A stretch of 64,000 nucleotides of DNA, taken from positions 212,528-276,527 of the forward strand of contig NZ_JACFAK010000002.1 in assembly GCF_014118685.1 (NCBI RefSeq), in the 5' to 3' direction. Within the stretch, counting starts at the first letter, position 1. Each line of letters starts with the position of its first letter. Shown here in pieces: positions 26,728 through 36,063 of the stretch. Below the pieces are notes generated by a model. The model was not told where the DNA came from. It did not search any database and saw only the letters and a program-made list of their open reading frames with translations. The translations under genes and the position numbers were made by a program. The stretch comes from Flaviflexus huanghaiensis (lineage in GTDB: Bacteria > Actinomycetota > Actinomycetes > Actinomycetales > Actinomycetaceae).

Positions 26728-26761
26728 GTGTCACTCAAGAGTGACGTGTCGCTCCGCTGTC

Positions 26762-28657
26762 TCAGTAGTCTCGGCGACGCTTGGGAGCTGCGCTACGACG
26801 CTTGTCGAAACGGTCACCCCCACGCTTGAATCTGTCTCCACCGCTCATGCGATCCCCACGATCGCCACGGTATCCGCCACGATCACTGCGGTAGCCGCCA
26901 CGGTCGCCACGGTAACCGCCTCGATCGCCGCCACCCCCGCGTGGCCCCTCATCGGGGCGAATCTTGAGGGCACGGCCGGATACTTCGGCGTCATAGATGC
27001 GGTTCGTCGCATCGGAGGAGAGCTCGCCGAGAATCTCAACGAGGGAGAAGGATGGGTAGATGTCGATCTTGCCGAGGTCCGAGCCACGTAGGCCGCCCTC
27101 GCCCGTGATCGCACCGACAATCGCGCCAGGCTTGACACCATCACGGTGGCCAACCTCGACGCGGTAGCGTCGCGAGCCTGCCATGGAGCCGCGCTCACGG
27201 CGTTCGCCGCGGTCTCGGTCGTGACGGTCGCCGCGCTCGTCGCGGACAGTGATGCGGTCCGGCTCATCATCGGCCTGCGGGCCGGGATCACGAACACCGA
27301 GAGCGAGCAGGGCGTAGACGAGGTCGTCGACAGACATGTCGGTCTCGTCAGCTTCCTGGGCAGCTTTGAAAGCTGCGAGAGTTTCCCGGTAAACGGAGAG
27401 CCTGCCTGCGGCGTGACGCTGGACGGCCTCCTTGATAAGCCTGTCGGCACGAAGCTTCGACACTTCGGCCGGCGTGGGGAGCTCGACCTCTTCCATGTTC
27501 GCTTTGGTCGCCTGCTCGATTTTGCGCAGGCGAGCGCGTTCACGGGGAGTGACAAACGATAGGGCAACGCCCTCGCGGCCAGCGCGGCCCGTGCGACCGA
27601 TCCTGTGAACGTAGGTGTCGATCTCCTTCGGGATGTCGAAGTTGATGACGAGCCCGATCCGTTCGACGTCGAGGCCGCGGGCGGCGACATCGGTGGCGAC
27701 GAGGACGTCGAGGAAGCCTTCACGGAGGCGGTTGACGAGCTTCTCGCGATCACGCTGGGCAACATCACCAGACAGGGCGGCGGCCTGGACGCCGCGAGCA
27801 TTGAGCTCAAGTGCGAGTTCCTCGGCCGAGGCGCGGGTGCGGACGAAGACGAGCGCCGCATCGGCCTCTGTTGTTGCGAGGACGCGGGCGAGTCCGCCAA
27901 TCTTGTGGCGGGAGGGCACGACCGCGAACGTCTGCTTGACCGTGGCGACGACCGAGCGCGGGTTGGACACGGAGATGTGCTTCGGGTTCGTCATGTGATG
28001 CTCAGCAACCCGGCGGATCTGTGGTGGCATCGTCGCCGAGAAAAGCGCCGTCAGGCGGTTCTCGCTTGGCAGCGAAGCGGCGATGGTCTCAACATCTTCA
28101 GCGAAGCCCATGCGCAGCATCTCGTCGGCCTCATCGAGGACAAAGTAGGAAACGCGGGAAAGGTCGAGAGCGCCCTTCTCAATGAGGTCCATGACACGGC
28201 CCGGCGTGCCGACAACGACCTGTGCGCCGCGCTCAAGGGCGCGGATCTGCGGAACATAGGACGAGCCGCCGTAGACGGCGACAACATCGATGTCGCGGGA
28301 CAGCGCCGCGAAGTCCTTGATAGCATCCGCAACCTGCATGGCCAACTCGCGAGTCGGTGCGAGGACGATGGACTGGACCCGGCGCTTATCCGGGTCAATC
28401 TGGGCGAGCAGGGGCAGGCCGAAGGCGGCGGTCTTGCCGGTGCCTGTCTGGGCAACGCCGACGACGTCGCGGCCGCCGAGGAGGACCGGGATGGTCTCTT
28501 CCTGGATGGCGGTGGGAGTGGTGAAGCCGAGCTTCTCGACCGCGTCAAGCAGGTCATCGGGCAAGCCGAGCTCAGCAAAGGCCGACGCAGTGGGCTCTTC
28601 AATTATGTCAATTTCGGGGGTGTTCAGTTCAGGCGATTCCGCCATTGTCTTCCTCAT
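26762..28657 (-). CDS. DEAD-box ATP-dependent RNA helicase
   Basis: A protein of 631 aa. The helicase core runs over residues about 25-390: Q-motif (GFTTPTAIQEETIP), motif I (AQTGTGKT), Ia (PTRELA), motif II (LDEADEM), motif III (SAT), and motif VI (HRIGRTGRAG). A DbpA-like RNA-binding domain (RYRVEVGHRDGVKPGAIVGAI) follows near residue 500-570. The last 60 residues are an Arg/Gly/Asp repeat tail (GDRGGYRGDRGGYRSDRGG). This is the CsdA/DeaD type, which helps ribosome assembly and mRNA unwinding, often in the cold. It is flanked downstream by a strong terminator. Confidence 0.93.
   Translation of the reverse strand: MRKTMAESPELNTPEIDIIEEPTASAFAELGLPDDLLDAVEKLGFTTPTAIQEETIPVLLGGRDVVGVAQTGTGKTAAFGLPLLAQIDPDKRRVQSIVLAPTRELAMQVADAIKDFAALSRDIDVVAVYGGSSYVPQIRALERGAQVVVGTPGRVMDLIEKGALDLSRVSYFVLDEADEMLRMGFAEDVETIAASLPSENRLTALFSATMPPQIRRVAEHHMTNPKHISVSNPRSVVATVKQTFAVVPSRHKIGGLARVLATTEADAALVFVRTRASAEELALELNARGVQAAALSGDVAQRDREKLVNRLREGFLDVLVATDVAARGLDVERIGLVINFDIPKEIDTYVHRIGRTGRAGREGVALSFVTPRERARLRKIEQATKANMEEVELPTPAEVSKLRADRLIKEAVQRHAAGRLSVYRETLAAFKAAQEADETDMSVDDLVYALLALGVRDPGPQADDEPDRITVRDERGDRHDRDRGERRERGSMAGSRRYRVEVGHRDGVKPGAIVGAITGEGGLRGSDLGKIDIYPSFSLVEILGELSSDATNRIYDAEVSGRALKIRPDEGPRGGGGDRGGYRGDRGGYRSDRGGYRGDRGDRMSGGDRFKRGGDRFDKRRSAAPKRRRDY
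26838..26940 (-). repeat. Degenerate tandem repeat encoding the Arg/Gly-rich helicase tail
   Basis: A short unit of about 18-21 bases that encodes YRGDRGG or a variant is repeated four to five times at the 3' end of the helicase gene. The unit is visible on the plus strand as CCACGGTCGCCACGGTA-like repeats. Such DNA can gain or lose copies by slippage. Confidence 0.65.
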
Positions 28658-28760
28658 CTGCCGAGCTGCCCGAATTCACATACTCGCAGCCTCAGCTATC
28701 ACGGCGCCCCTCGGGCGCGTGGCGTCGTCCGCCACCGGCGCACGTTGCGCCTCGACCACT

Positions 28761-30176
28761 CTAGCGAGTGTCGACTGAATTCGGCAGATCCGCGGCGGTG
28801 ACCTTCGGCTCAACACGGAACGACACGGCGAAGGAGAAGGCGGCAAGGCCGCTCATGACGACAAGAAGAATGAGGAACGACGGGGTGCCCTGGCCCGCGA
28901 CGAGAGCGAAGACAATGCCGGCGACGGCAATGGCAAGAGAAGCGCCGAGCGTGTCTGACAGCTGAAGGGCTGCAGACGTGCCGCCCTGCTTCTCGACGGG
29001 CGTGAGAGACAGCGCGTGGGTCGCCATGGCCGGGAAGGCCATGCCGATGCCGAGGCCAGCAATGGACCAGGCGACGATGAGGAGGATGGGGGAGACGCTC
29101 GACCAGGCGACAGGGATCGTCATGAGGCACCCAACAAGCATGATGAACGAACCCCAGGTCGCGATGTGCTTTCGCTTGTTCGGGTCGACAACCCTGGCTT
29201 GGACGAAAGAGCCGAGAGCCCACGTGATGCTCCCGAACGTCAGCGTGAGCCCGGCCTGGAACGGGTCCCAGCCGTGGATCCGCTGAAGCATAAGGGGCAG
29301 GTAGATTTCGACGCCAATGAACGTGCCGTTGATAATCCCGCGGAAGGCGACCGTCGAGGGGAGCCCGCGGTGAAGGCTGATCGTGCCAGGTGGAAGGAGC
29401 GGCCGCACGAAGGCGAGGGAGGCCACCATCGCGACACCGATGACGACGTATGTCAACACGGTGAAGTCATCTGCCGTTGTGCCGGAGAGGACCTGGAGGA
29501 TGATGGCGGCACCACCGGTGCCGAAGGCGAGGACGGAGATCCGGGGGAGGCCCGAGAGGTTACCCGTGAACTCCATTGGGGGCAGGATCGCAAGAACCCT
29601 CCCGATTGCGGGAAGCATGAAAATGAGAATGATCGGAACGATGGCGAACACCCAGCGCCAGTGGATCTGCTGCACGAGGAAACCCGAGATTGCCGGTCCC
29701 ACGAGGGAGGGCAGCACCCACGCTGCGGCGAAGAAGGCGAAGAACTTCGGCTGCCGAGCGGCCGGCACGAGCCTGCCAACGAGCACATAGAGCGGAACAA
29801 CGCAGAGGCCGCCGCCCAAGCCCTGAACGAGGCGGCCGATCGTGAAGATCTCGATCGTCGGCGCTGCGGTACAGATGATGAGACCAACGGCGAACGCGGA
29901 CAAGCCGGTAAAGAGGGCGGTTTTCACGCCCTTCGCATCGACCCACTGACCCGCGAGAGCCGTTGTCATGAGCTGGGCGGCAAGAGCGATGCCGTTGGCG
30001 AGGGCGTAAAGGTGTTCGCCTTCCAGCGAGCGGGTCACGGTCGGCATTGCTGTTGTGACAGCGAGTGCTTCGAAGGCGATGGCGGTGATGATCGCTGTTG
30101 CCGTCCACAGAAGCCACCGCTGAGCGGTTTCCGATGCTGTGGGCTGGGGCTTTGAATTTTTCGCCATGATGGGCAT
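28761..30176 (-). CDS. MFS transporter
   Basis: A protein of 471 aa with about 12-14 hydrophobic segments. The motif-A-like loop is AGQWVDAKGVKTALFTG near residue 75 and motif C-like GPAISGFLV is near residue 165, as in drug:proton antiporters of the DHA family. The substrate cannot be told from sequence. The start at 30176 has GGTGAG just upstream on the minus strand; an ATG three codons inside is possible. It is divergent from aspS. Confidence 0.85.
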   Translation of the reverse strand: MPIMAKNSKPQPTASETAQRWLLWTATAIITAIAFEALAVTTAMPTVTRSLEGEHLYALANGIALAAQLMTTALAGQWVDAKGVKTALFTGLSAFAVGLIICTAAPTIEIFTIGRLVQGLGGGLCVVPLYVLVGRLVPAARQPKFFAFFAAAWVLPSLVGPAISGFLVQQIHWRWVFAIVPIILIFMLPAIGRVLAILPPMEFTGNLSGLPRISVLAFGTGGAAIILQVLSGTTADDFTVLTYVVIGVAMVASLAFVRPLLPPGTISLHRGLPSTVAFRGIINGTFIGVEIYLPLMLQRIHGWDPFQAGLTLTFGSITWALGSFVQARVVDPNKRKHIATWGSFIMLVGCLMTIPVAWSSVSPILLIVAWSIAGLGIGMAFPAMATHALSLTPVEKQGGTSAALQLSDTLGASLAIAVAGIVFALVAGQGTPSFLILLVVMSGLAAFSFAVSFRVEPKVTAADLPNSVDTR

Positions 30177-30228
30177 TGTCTCACCGGTTCTCGGCGGCCG
30201 ACGACATGGACTGGGGTGATGCGTGTCC

Positions 30229-30234
30229 TACACT
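30229..30234 (+). promoter_or_regulatory. Putative -10 box upstream of aspS
   Basis: TACACT lies 80 bp before the aspS start in the divergent region between the MFS gene and aspS. No convincing -35 is seen 17 bp upstream, so this is a weak call. Confidence 0.3.
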
Positions 30235-30314
30235 GTACCTTGGCGTCGGCTCGTCTCGCCGCCGCCCGGGCCCGCCCGTCTCGCGGGTCAGAACCATAGA
30301 AGAATTGAGGAATC

Positions 30315-32138
30315 GTGCTCCGTACGCACTACACGGGAAGCCTACGCGCCTCCCACGTGGGAGAAACTGTCACCCTGGTCGGTTGGGTCGACCGCCGCCG
30401 CGACCACGGCGGGATCGCCTTCATCGATCTTCGGGATGCCTCCGGCATCGCCCAGGTCGTCATCCGCGAAGAGGTCGCCCACGAGCTCCGGGCCGAATAC
30501 GTCATCCAGGTGACCGGCACGGTCTCCGAGCGCCCCGAGGGCAACGCCAACGCCGCGATCCCCACCGGCGAGATCGAGGTCATCGCCGATGACGTCGAGA
30601 TCCTCAACTCGGCCGCCCCGCTCCCGTTCCAGGTCTCCGAGCACGCCGAGGATTCCGGGAAGGTCGGCGAGGAGACCCGCCTCAAGTACCGCTACCTCGA
30701 TCTGCGACGGAAGTACGAGCAGAACGCGATCCGCCTTCGCGCCAAGGTCAACCGCGCGGCACGCGCGGTCCTCGACGAAGCCGACTTCGTCGAGATCGAG
30801 ACCCCGACACTCACCCGCTCCACCCCGGAAGGTGCCCGAGACTTCCTCGTCCCGGCCCGCCTCTCTCCGGGTTCCTGGTACGCCCTGCCGCAGTCCCCGC
30901 AGCTGTTCAAGCAGCTCCTCATGGTGGCTGGCATGGAGCGTTACTACCAGATCGCTCGCTGCTACCGCGACGAGGACTTCCGCGCCGATCGGCAGCCGGA
31001 GTTCACCCAGCTGGACGTTGAGATGTCGTTCGTTGAACAAGATGACGTCATCGAGATTGCGGAGAAGGTCCTTTCAGAGGTCTGGAGCCTCATCGACTAC
31101 GACCTGTCGACCCCGATCCCGCGCATGACCTACGCCGAGGCGATGCGCCGCTTCGGCACCGACAAGCCCGACCTGCGCTTCGGCCAGGAGCTCGTCGACC
31201 TCACCGAGTACTTCAAGGACACGCCCTTCCGGGTGTTCCAGAACGAGTACGTCGGCGCAGTCGTCATGCCCGGCGGCGGCTCCCAGCCGCGCCGCACGTT
31301 CGACAAGTGGCAGGAGTGGGCGAAGGCCCGCGGCGCCAAGGGTCTTGCCTACGTGACGATCGCGGAGGATGGCACGCTCGGCGGCCCCGTCGCCAAGAAC
31401 ATCTCAGAAGCCGAGCGCGACGGCCTCGCCGCGGCGACCGGCGCCAAGCCGGGCGACTGCATCTTCTTCGCCGCCGGTGACACGACCGCGTCCCGTGCGC
31501 TGCTCGGCGCGGCCCGCCTCGAGATCGGTGAGCGCTGCGGCCTCATCGACCCGAAGGAATGGGCGTTCGTCTGGGTTGTCGACGCACCGCTCTTCAAGCC
31601 CACCTCCGAGGCCCAGGCCGAGGGCGACGTCGCGGTCGGCGGCGGCTCGTGGACGGCCGTCCACCACGCCTTCACCTCGCCCAAGCCCGAGCACCTCGAC
31701 ACGTTCGACACGGACCCGGGCAGCGCTCTCGCCTACGCCTACGACATCGTCTGCAACGGCAACGAGATCGGCGGCGGCTCGATCCGTATCCACCGCTCCG
31801 ACGTCCAGGAGCGTGTCTTCAAGGTCATGGGCCTTTCTAAGGAGGAAGCGCAGGAGAAGTTCGGCTTCCTCCTCGACGCCTTCAAGTACGGCGCCCCGCC
31901 GCATGGCGGCATCGCCTTCGGATGGGACCGCATCGTCGCACTCCTCGTCGACGCACCCTCGATCCGCGACGTCATCGCCTTCCCGAAGTCGGGCGGCGGC
32001 TACGACCCGCTGACCGAGGCACCGGCACCGATCACCCCCGAGCAGCGCAAGGAGGCCGGCGTCGACGCGAAGCCGAAGCCCCGCGGCGAGGACGAGCAGT
32101 CCGACAAGGCCGGCGAAGCCCCGGAGGCGGATGCGTAG
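30315..32138 (+). CDS. aspS: Aspartate-tRNA ligase
   Basis: A class II synthetase of 607 aa, the bacterial type. The order is an N-terminal OB anticodon-binding domain ([20 protein letters not shown]), motif 2 ([20 protein letters not shown]), a GAD insertion domain (residues about 290-420) and motif 3 ([13 protein letters not shown]). A 40-residue charged tail ends the protein. The GTG start has GAGGAA 5-8 bases upstream. The stop overlaps the next gene. Confidence 0.96.
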   Translation: MLRTHYTGSLRASHVGETVTLVGWVDRRRDHGGIAFIDLRDASGIAQVVIREEVAHELRAEYVIQVTGTVSERPEGNANAAIPTGEIEVIADDVEILNSAAPLPFQVSEHAEDSGKVGEETRLKYRYLDLRRKYEQNAIRLRAKVNRAARAVLDEADFVEIETPTLTRSTPEGARDFLVPARLSPGSWYALPQSPQLFKQLLMVAGMERYYQIARCYRDEDFRADRQPEFTQLDVEMSFVEQDDVIEIAEKVLSEVWSLIDYDLSTPIPRMTYAEAMRRFGTDKPDLRFGQELVDLTEYFKDTPFRVFQNEYVGAVVMPGGGSQPRRTFDKWQEWAKARGAKGLAYVTIAEDGTLGGPVAKNISEAERDGLAAATGAKPGDCIFFAAGDTTASRALLGAARLEIGERCGLIDPKEWAFVWVVDAPLFKPTSEAQAEGDVAVGGGSWTAVHHAFTSPKPEHLDTFDTDPGSALAYAYDIVCNGNEIGGGSIRIHRSDVQERVFKVMGLSKEEAQEKFGFLLDAFKYGAPPHGGIAFGWDRIVALLVDAPSIRDVIAFPKSGGGYDPLTEAPAPITPEQRKEAGVDAKPKPRGEDEQSDKAGEAPEADA

Positions 32139-32991
32139 CATGGGGATGGACAGGGCCACCGAGGTCTTCTGGAACAGCGGCGCCGAGCGTTGGGATCACC
32201 TCGTCGAGCGGGGCACCGCCCTGCTCTTCGAGACGGGTGATGACTATGCGATCCTCGCCGTCACCTCGGAGCCGGTTAGAAGCCTTGAAGATCTCCTCGC
32301 CCGCGAGGGCGAGGAGGACTTCTTCCGAATGAGTGCGATCGGCAATCCCGACTCCATTAACCGCAGGCTCGATGACATGCGGGAGGAGATGGAGAGGGGC
32401 ACGTTCAAGGCCCTGCAGGGCAGGGGCACGCTACCCCCGCCCGCCTACGCCATGTTCGAGGAACGCACACTCGACGGACTGTCCGACCATCACCGTGAAT
32501 GGTTCGGTAAGCACGAGGGTCACAGGTGGGACTTCTTCTGGTCCGATGAGCCGCTGGAAACTCCGCAGGGCGATGAGTATGTTCAACTGCTTGATGTACC
32601 GACCTGGCGGTCAGAGATCGAGCGTGTCATTTCCGCATCAAATCCGTCGACAACCGCATTGGCAGATCTTGATGAGCTCCTATGGTACGGCTACGTCGAG
32701 GGAGACCTCTTGGGCGGGGCTATGGGCGTCGAGAGGCGCGGACAGTTCGATGGAACTCTCGCCTCCCACTTCGCCGGGCTCGGCACGGATCCGGATCGGC
32801 AGGGCAGGGGGATCGGAGGCGCGGTCATGGCAGGCGCCATCAACCGCGAACTCAAAGAGACCGCGATCGTTACCTTCGGTATGTGGAGCTGGAACGACAG
32901 AGCCAGGAGGCTCTATCGCAAGCTCGGCATCAATGAGGGCCACACCTACGTCACCCTGGCCACGCACCCGCTGCAGGAGTACGACGAGTAG
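32131..32991 (+). CDS. GNAT-family acetyltransferase
   Basis: A protein of 286 aa. The C-terminal part has the acetyl-CoA-binding motif A of GNAT enzymes ([20 protein letters not shown]/QxxGxG/A near residue 225) and then [16 protein letters not shown], typical for the end of the domain. The N-terminal 130 residues are of unknown function and contain no clear motif. The substrate is unknown. The ATG overlaps the aspS stop by 8 bp, so it is likely co-transcribed, and it is followed by a strong terminator. Confidence 0.78.
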   Translation: MRSMGMDRATEVFWNSGAERWDHLVERGTALLFETGDDYAILAVTSEPVRSLEDLLAREGEEDFFRMSAIGNPDSINRRLDDMREEMERGTFKALQGRGTLPPPAYAMFEERTLDGLSDHHREWFGKHEGHRWDFFWSDEPLETPQGDEYVQLLDVPTWRSEIERVISASNPSTTALADLDELLWYGYVEGDLLGGAMGVERRGQFDGTLASHFAGLGTDPDRQGRGIGGAVMAGAINRELKETAIVTFGMWSWNDRARRLYRKLGINEGHTYVTLATHPLQEYDE

Positions 32992-33046
32992 CTGGAGTTG
33001 AGTACTTTTGGAGGTCGATCAGCAGGACTCTCCAGGTGAATGTGAC

Positions 33047-33086
33047 GGGCGGGCGGGATGGTGCGCAAGCACTATCCCGCCCGCCC
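33047..33086 (+). terminator. Strong hairpin terminator after the aspS-GNAT operon
   Basis: An 18-bp stem (GGGCGGGCGGGATGGTGC / GCACTATCCCGCCCGCCC) with one G-T pair and a GCAA tetraloop, followed by TGTTTCC. It is 55 bp after the GNAT gene. Confidence 0.85.
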
Positions 33087-33394
33087 TGTTTCCATCGACC
33101 AGGACAGTGAATGTCATTGGAGAATAGTCCGGGCCGGTGGAAGACGAGGGCCGGTGGAACATGTCGGCCGGTGGGACACGCGGGCAATTGCAGGACGCGC
33201 GTCGGCGGTCGACTGAGGCTGGTCGAGGATACCGGGCTGTGCAGGGGCGATCACGACGGGCCCCTGTCGTGGGCGAGGGAGCGTGGCTGGTTCTCTCTGG
33301 ATGCTCCCGGGACGCAGCCACGGAGCTGCCTCCGATCGACCGCTCTCGCCTATACACCCGACTGGTCGAGTGTCAGACTGTGCTCTAGGGGGAG
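33087..33394 (+). other. Intergenic stretch with no supported gene
   Basis: Between the terminator and the DCC-family gene there are several short overlapping frames on both strands without a ribosome site or motif. The region presumably carries the promoter for the DCC gene. GGGGGAG just before the ATG at 33395 serves as its ribosome site. Confidence 0.5.
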
Positions 33395-33769
33395 ATGGAC
33401 ATGACCAATGAGCACGAGGCTCCAGGGACAAAAAGAAGGCCGGTCTGCGTCTACGACGGCAACTGCGGCATCTGTACGAAGATGGCCCGCTGGGCGAGCA
33501 GGCGATCGAACGCCGAGTTCACCGACCATGCTGATCTCAGCCATCGCGGCGTTGAGCATTGGGAGTACGAGAAGTACCTGATCTTCGCGGGAAAGACCGT
33601 TGAGCGCGGGCATCGTGCCGTCGGTGCGGTCTTCAAGACAATGCCGTGGCCATGGAAGGCTGCAGGGTATGTCATCAACTTCAGGCTGCTGACGCCCGTC
33701 GCGCGGGCTGCCTATCGCCTCGTTGCGAGCAATCGCCGGCGTATCCCGCTTTGGATCATCCCCGGCTGA
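33395..33769 (+). CDS. DCC-family thiol-disulfide oxidoreductase (DUF393)
   Basis: A protein of 124 aa. VYDGNCGICTKM at residues 19-30 contains the family's DxxCxxC signature (D21, C24, C27), which resembles a thioredoxin-like redox site. It has no signal peptide, so it is cytoplasmic or loosely membrane-bound. The family's physiological role is poorly known. GGGGGAG precedes the ATG. After this gene the base composition drops. Confidence 0.85.
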   Translation: MDMTNEHEAPGTKRRPVCVYDGNCGICTKMARWASRRSNAEFTDHADLSHRGVEHWEYEKYLIFAGKTVERGHRAVGAVFKTMPWPWKAAGYVINFRLLTPVARAAYRLVASNRRRIPLWIIPG

Positions 33770-34130
33770 TCCTGTTAAAGTGCAACTTGCTGCCCTGGAT
33801 TACGAGGATAGTAGCGTCCGCCCAGTTATTTGTTCTAACAACGCGGGTGCGCGCGGAGACCGTCGGCATGTCGTCAAGTGTGAAAACGGCGCGCTAGTTT
33901 ATTTCAGGGACGGTATGTCGCGTTCACTCGACTGTTGAGCTCGCGCATTCCTGCACAACGCTCGCAGGCGTGTTCCGCCATTGTTTATCTTCGGGACGTG
34001 GTGTCACCCATGGTACGCGCGGTTCTCCGAAATGACGGAGGGATGATCAGCGGGCGCTTGCGCCGCGCGCGTGACGCAACTGGCGTAAGACGTTCCATCA
34101 AACGTTACGCTGGCATGGAAGGAGTGTGGA
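33770..34130 (+). other. AT-richer intergenic stretch upstream of the ATPase gene
   Basis: This 361-bp stretch marks the change from the high-GC chromosome to a lower-GC insert. No gene is supported. It must hold the promoter of the ATPase gene. AAGGAG lies 8 nt before the ATG at 34131. Confidence 0.5.
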
Positions 34131-35996
34131 ATGAGAGTCAAAAGAATACTAACGAACAACTTCGCCGGCCTTGGGAGCATAGATCTGAAAGATCTCCACA
34201 CTCGTCACGAGATTTTCGTCGGTGGTCGAAATGGGGTCGGGAAGAGCCAGCTCTTACTCGCAATAGCGTTAGCCTCTCGCCCGGAGGTATTTTCTACTGA
34301 ACTTCATAAATACATTCGGTTCGCTGGAAGCCAGATGTCGATCGAGGTGCACTTTCATCTATCCGAATTCGAAAGGGAAGCGTTTACAGAGGTTGTTCGC
34401 GAGATGAATCATCCGACGTTGTTCTCGGGAAATGAGTTGCGCTGTCGATTGAAGGTCTCTTCCGTCGACTACACAGAATGGACGGTCGAGGACGACTCGG
34501 GAAACCCGATTCCTGGTCAATTCATGTCCAATCATATCGCTAGGACTAAACTACCGTTCATGGAGGTCACCTACCTGCCTGCGGACCGGATGGTCGAACG
34601 TTCTCCAGAGCTGACTTTGAGCTTGTCGAGCCTCTCCAGGGAAAAGACCCGGAGCTTGGGGCAACAAACCATCGCACAACAGATAGCTGACTGGAGCCAA
34701 ATCCACAACTTTGACGTCTTCTCCAGTCTCGCCGCGCTTCACTACGCTGGTTTGTTGACTTCCAGAGCCAGCGGAGAACCATCCAGTTACGAAGCTGACT
34801 TTAAGGAGATCGCGGATGCGTTTGAGCGCGCGACAGGAAAGCGGCTACACGAACCTTCCCTTCAAAGAGACGGCGGGATTGCTCTGGAAGTCGAAGTACC
34901 GGGCGGAGGGCGGCATCGCGTAAATACACTTTCCGCGGGAGAGCTGATCGCACTTCAAATACTCCAGTTCGTCAAGACGCACTTCGAGACGGGATCAATA
35001 CTCCTCATCGATGAGCCTGAACAGCACCTGCATCCAAGCCTTCAGGTTGAGATTGCGACTGCCATTCGGAGCGAAGTAGGGGCAGGCCAGTTATGGATGG
35101 TTACGCATAGTCCTAATATCCTCGGCACGATTCCTGGTAAAGACGTACTGGTACTTGCTCGGAGTGAAGCGACAGGGTTGGCAAATGTCACTTTTGCTGA
35201 CACCGAAGAATCGCGCCTCCAGATGTTTGAGGACATTGGTGTATCCCCAGGCCTATGGGTTCCTGGAAATTTTATCGCCGTTGTCGAGGGCCCTACCGAT
35301 GAGAAGTGGTTGCGCCTTCTGCTACCTGAGCAGTTCGCTTCCGCATTCTTCGTAGTGGCTGGAAGCAGCGCGAGTGTAGCGTCGATTGCGAACAAGTTCG
35401 AGAATACGGCGAATGTTCCCATAGTTTTTATACGGGATCGCGATCGTAAGTCGTTGCGCTACGTTACCGAATGGAATAGTTCGCCTGCGCGATTCATGTG
35501 GACAGGGTACGCGTTAGAGAGTCTTTTCTTAGATGGGAAATGGATACACCAGACCTTTAGCCACATTGACCTCGATATTTCGGCTGCCGAGGTGGATGAG
35601 ACGTTGGAGTTGTGCTTTGAAGAACAGTACGACGATGCGAAAAGACTGTGGCTGCAAGAAAAAACCGTTCACCACATCGAATCAAATGATGACCACAAAG
35701 CTCCGATCCGCGACTATTTTGAGAATGCAGCTCGAGTAGCGTCGAAGAGATTGGAATTTTTGACAGATGCCAACCTTCATGCGCTTGAGAGTGAGTTTGA
35801 GGAGGAATGGAAATCTGACCGACTCGCGTACATAGACCCCAAGCGGGCTCTTGGACAGTTCAGCTCCCGATGCAAGGTCATGCGAACAAAAGATCTCTTA
35901 ATGAGGGCGATGATAGGAGCCCTTAAGGCCGACGTTGTCACCAGCCCGTCCGATCTGGCCAGGCTGTCCAGCAAGCTCGCCAATTTGTCAGGTTGA
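34131..35996 (+). CDS. ABC-type AAA ATPase fused to a Toprim/DUF4435-like domain (PARIS- or OLD-like defence candidate)
   Basis: A protein of 621 aa. The N-terminal half is an SMC/ABC-like ATPase: Walker A GRNGVGKS (residues 32-39), signature-like LSAGELIAL near 267, Walker B ILLIDEPEQHLHP near 290 and the switch His in MVTHSP near 322. From about residue 380 the protein has a Toprim-type acid (VVEGPTDEKW), then FIRDRDR with the DxD pair near 433 and YALESLFLD near 460. That succession resembles DUF4435. AAA plus DUF4435 is the composition of the PARIS anti-phage system (AriA/AriB), known also as single fused proteins; OLD-family nucleases share the general plan. AT-richer than its flanks and with no partner gene, it looks horizontally acquired. 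Function is inferred from architecture. Confidence 0.82.
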   Translation: MRVKRILTNNFAGLGSIDLKDLHTRHEIFVGGRNGVGKSQLLLAIALASRPEVFSTELHKYIRFAGSQMSIEVHFHLSEFEREAFTEVVREMNHPTLFSGNELRCRLKVSSVDYTEWTVEDDSGNPIPGQFMSNHIARTKLPFMEVTYLPADRMVERSPELTLSLSSLSREKTRSLGQQTIAQQIADWSQIHNFDVFSSLAALHYAGLLTSRASGEPSSYEADFKEIADAFERATGKRLHEPSLQRDGGIALEVEVPGGGRHRVNTLSAGELIALQILQFVKTHFETGSILLIDEPEQHLHPSLQVEIATAIRSEVGAGQLWMVTHSPNILGTIPGKDVLVLARSEATGLANVTFADTEESRLQMFEDIGVSPGLWVPGNFIAVVEGPTDEKWLRLLLPEQFASAFFVVAGSSASVASIANKFENTANVPIVFIRDRDRKSLRYVTEWNSSPARFMWTGYALESLFLDGKWIHQTFSHIDLDISAAEVDETLELCFEEQYDDAKRLWLQEKTVHHIESNDDHKAPIRDYFENAARVASKRLEFLTDANLHALESEFEEEWKSDRLAYIDPKRALGQFSSRCKVMRTKDLLMRAMIGALKADVVTSPSDLARLSSKLANLSG

Positions 35997-36015
35997 GATC
36001 CTAGCTTGATTCGCC

Positions 36016-36029
36016 GAACCCGCCGGTTC
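36016..36029. terminator. Weak hairpin between convergent genes
   Basis: GAACC-CGCC-GGTTC is a short 5-bp stem between the ATPase gene (ending 35996) and the minus-strand MMPL gene (ending 36064), followed by TCT. It may act as a modest terminator. Confidence 0.3.
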
Positions 36030-36063
36030 TCTTACCTCCACCTAAACTGAAGGCTGTCCAAGT

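Noticed and set aside
26510..27091. Plus-strand frame joining the dmsA remnant to the helicase 3' end
   Set aside because: It runs through a strong terminator and consists of repeat translation (Ala/Thr/Val) opposite the helicase tail.
27605..28801. 398-codon plus-strand frame opposite the RNA helicase
   Set aside because: The helicase motifs on the minus strand are unmistakable; this frame has no family pattern.
29016..30155. Plus-strand open frame of 379 codons inside the MFS transporter region
   Set aside because: It has the charged, Asp/Glu/Arg-rich composition of an antisense shadow, while the minus strand has clear membrane helices and MFS motifs.
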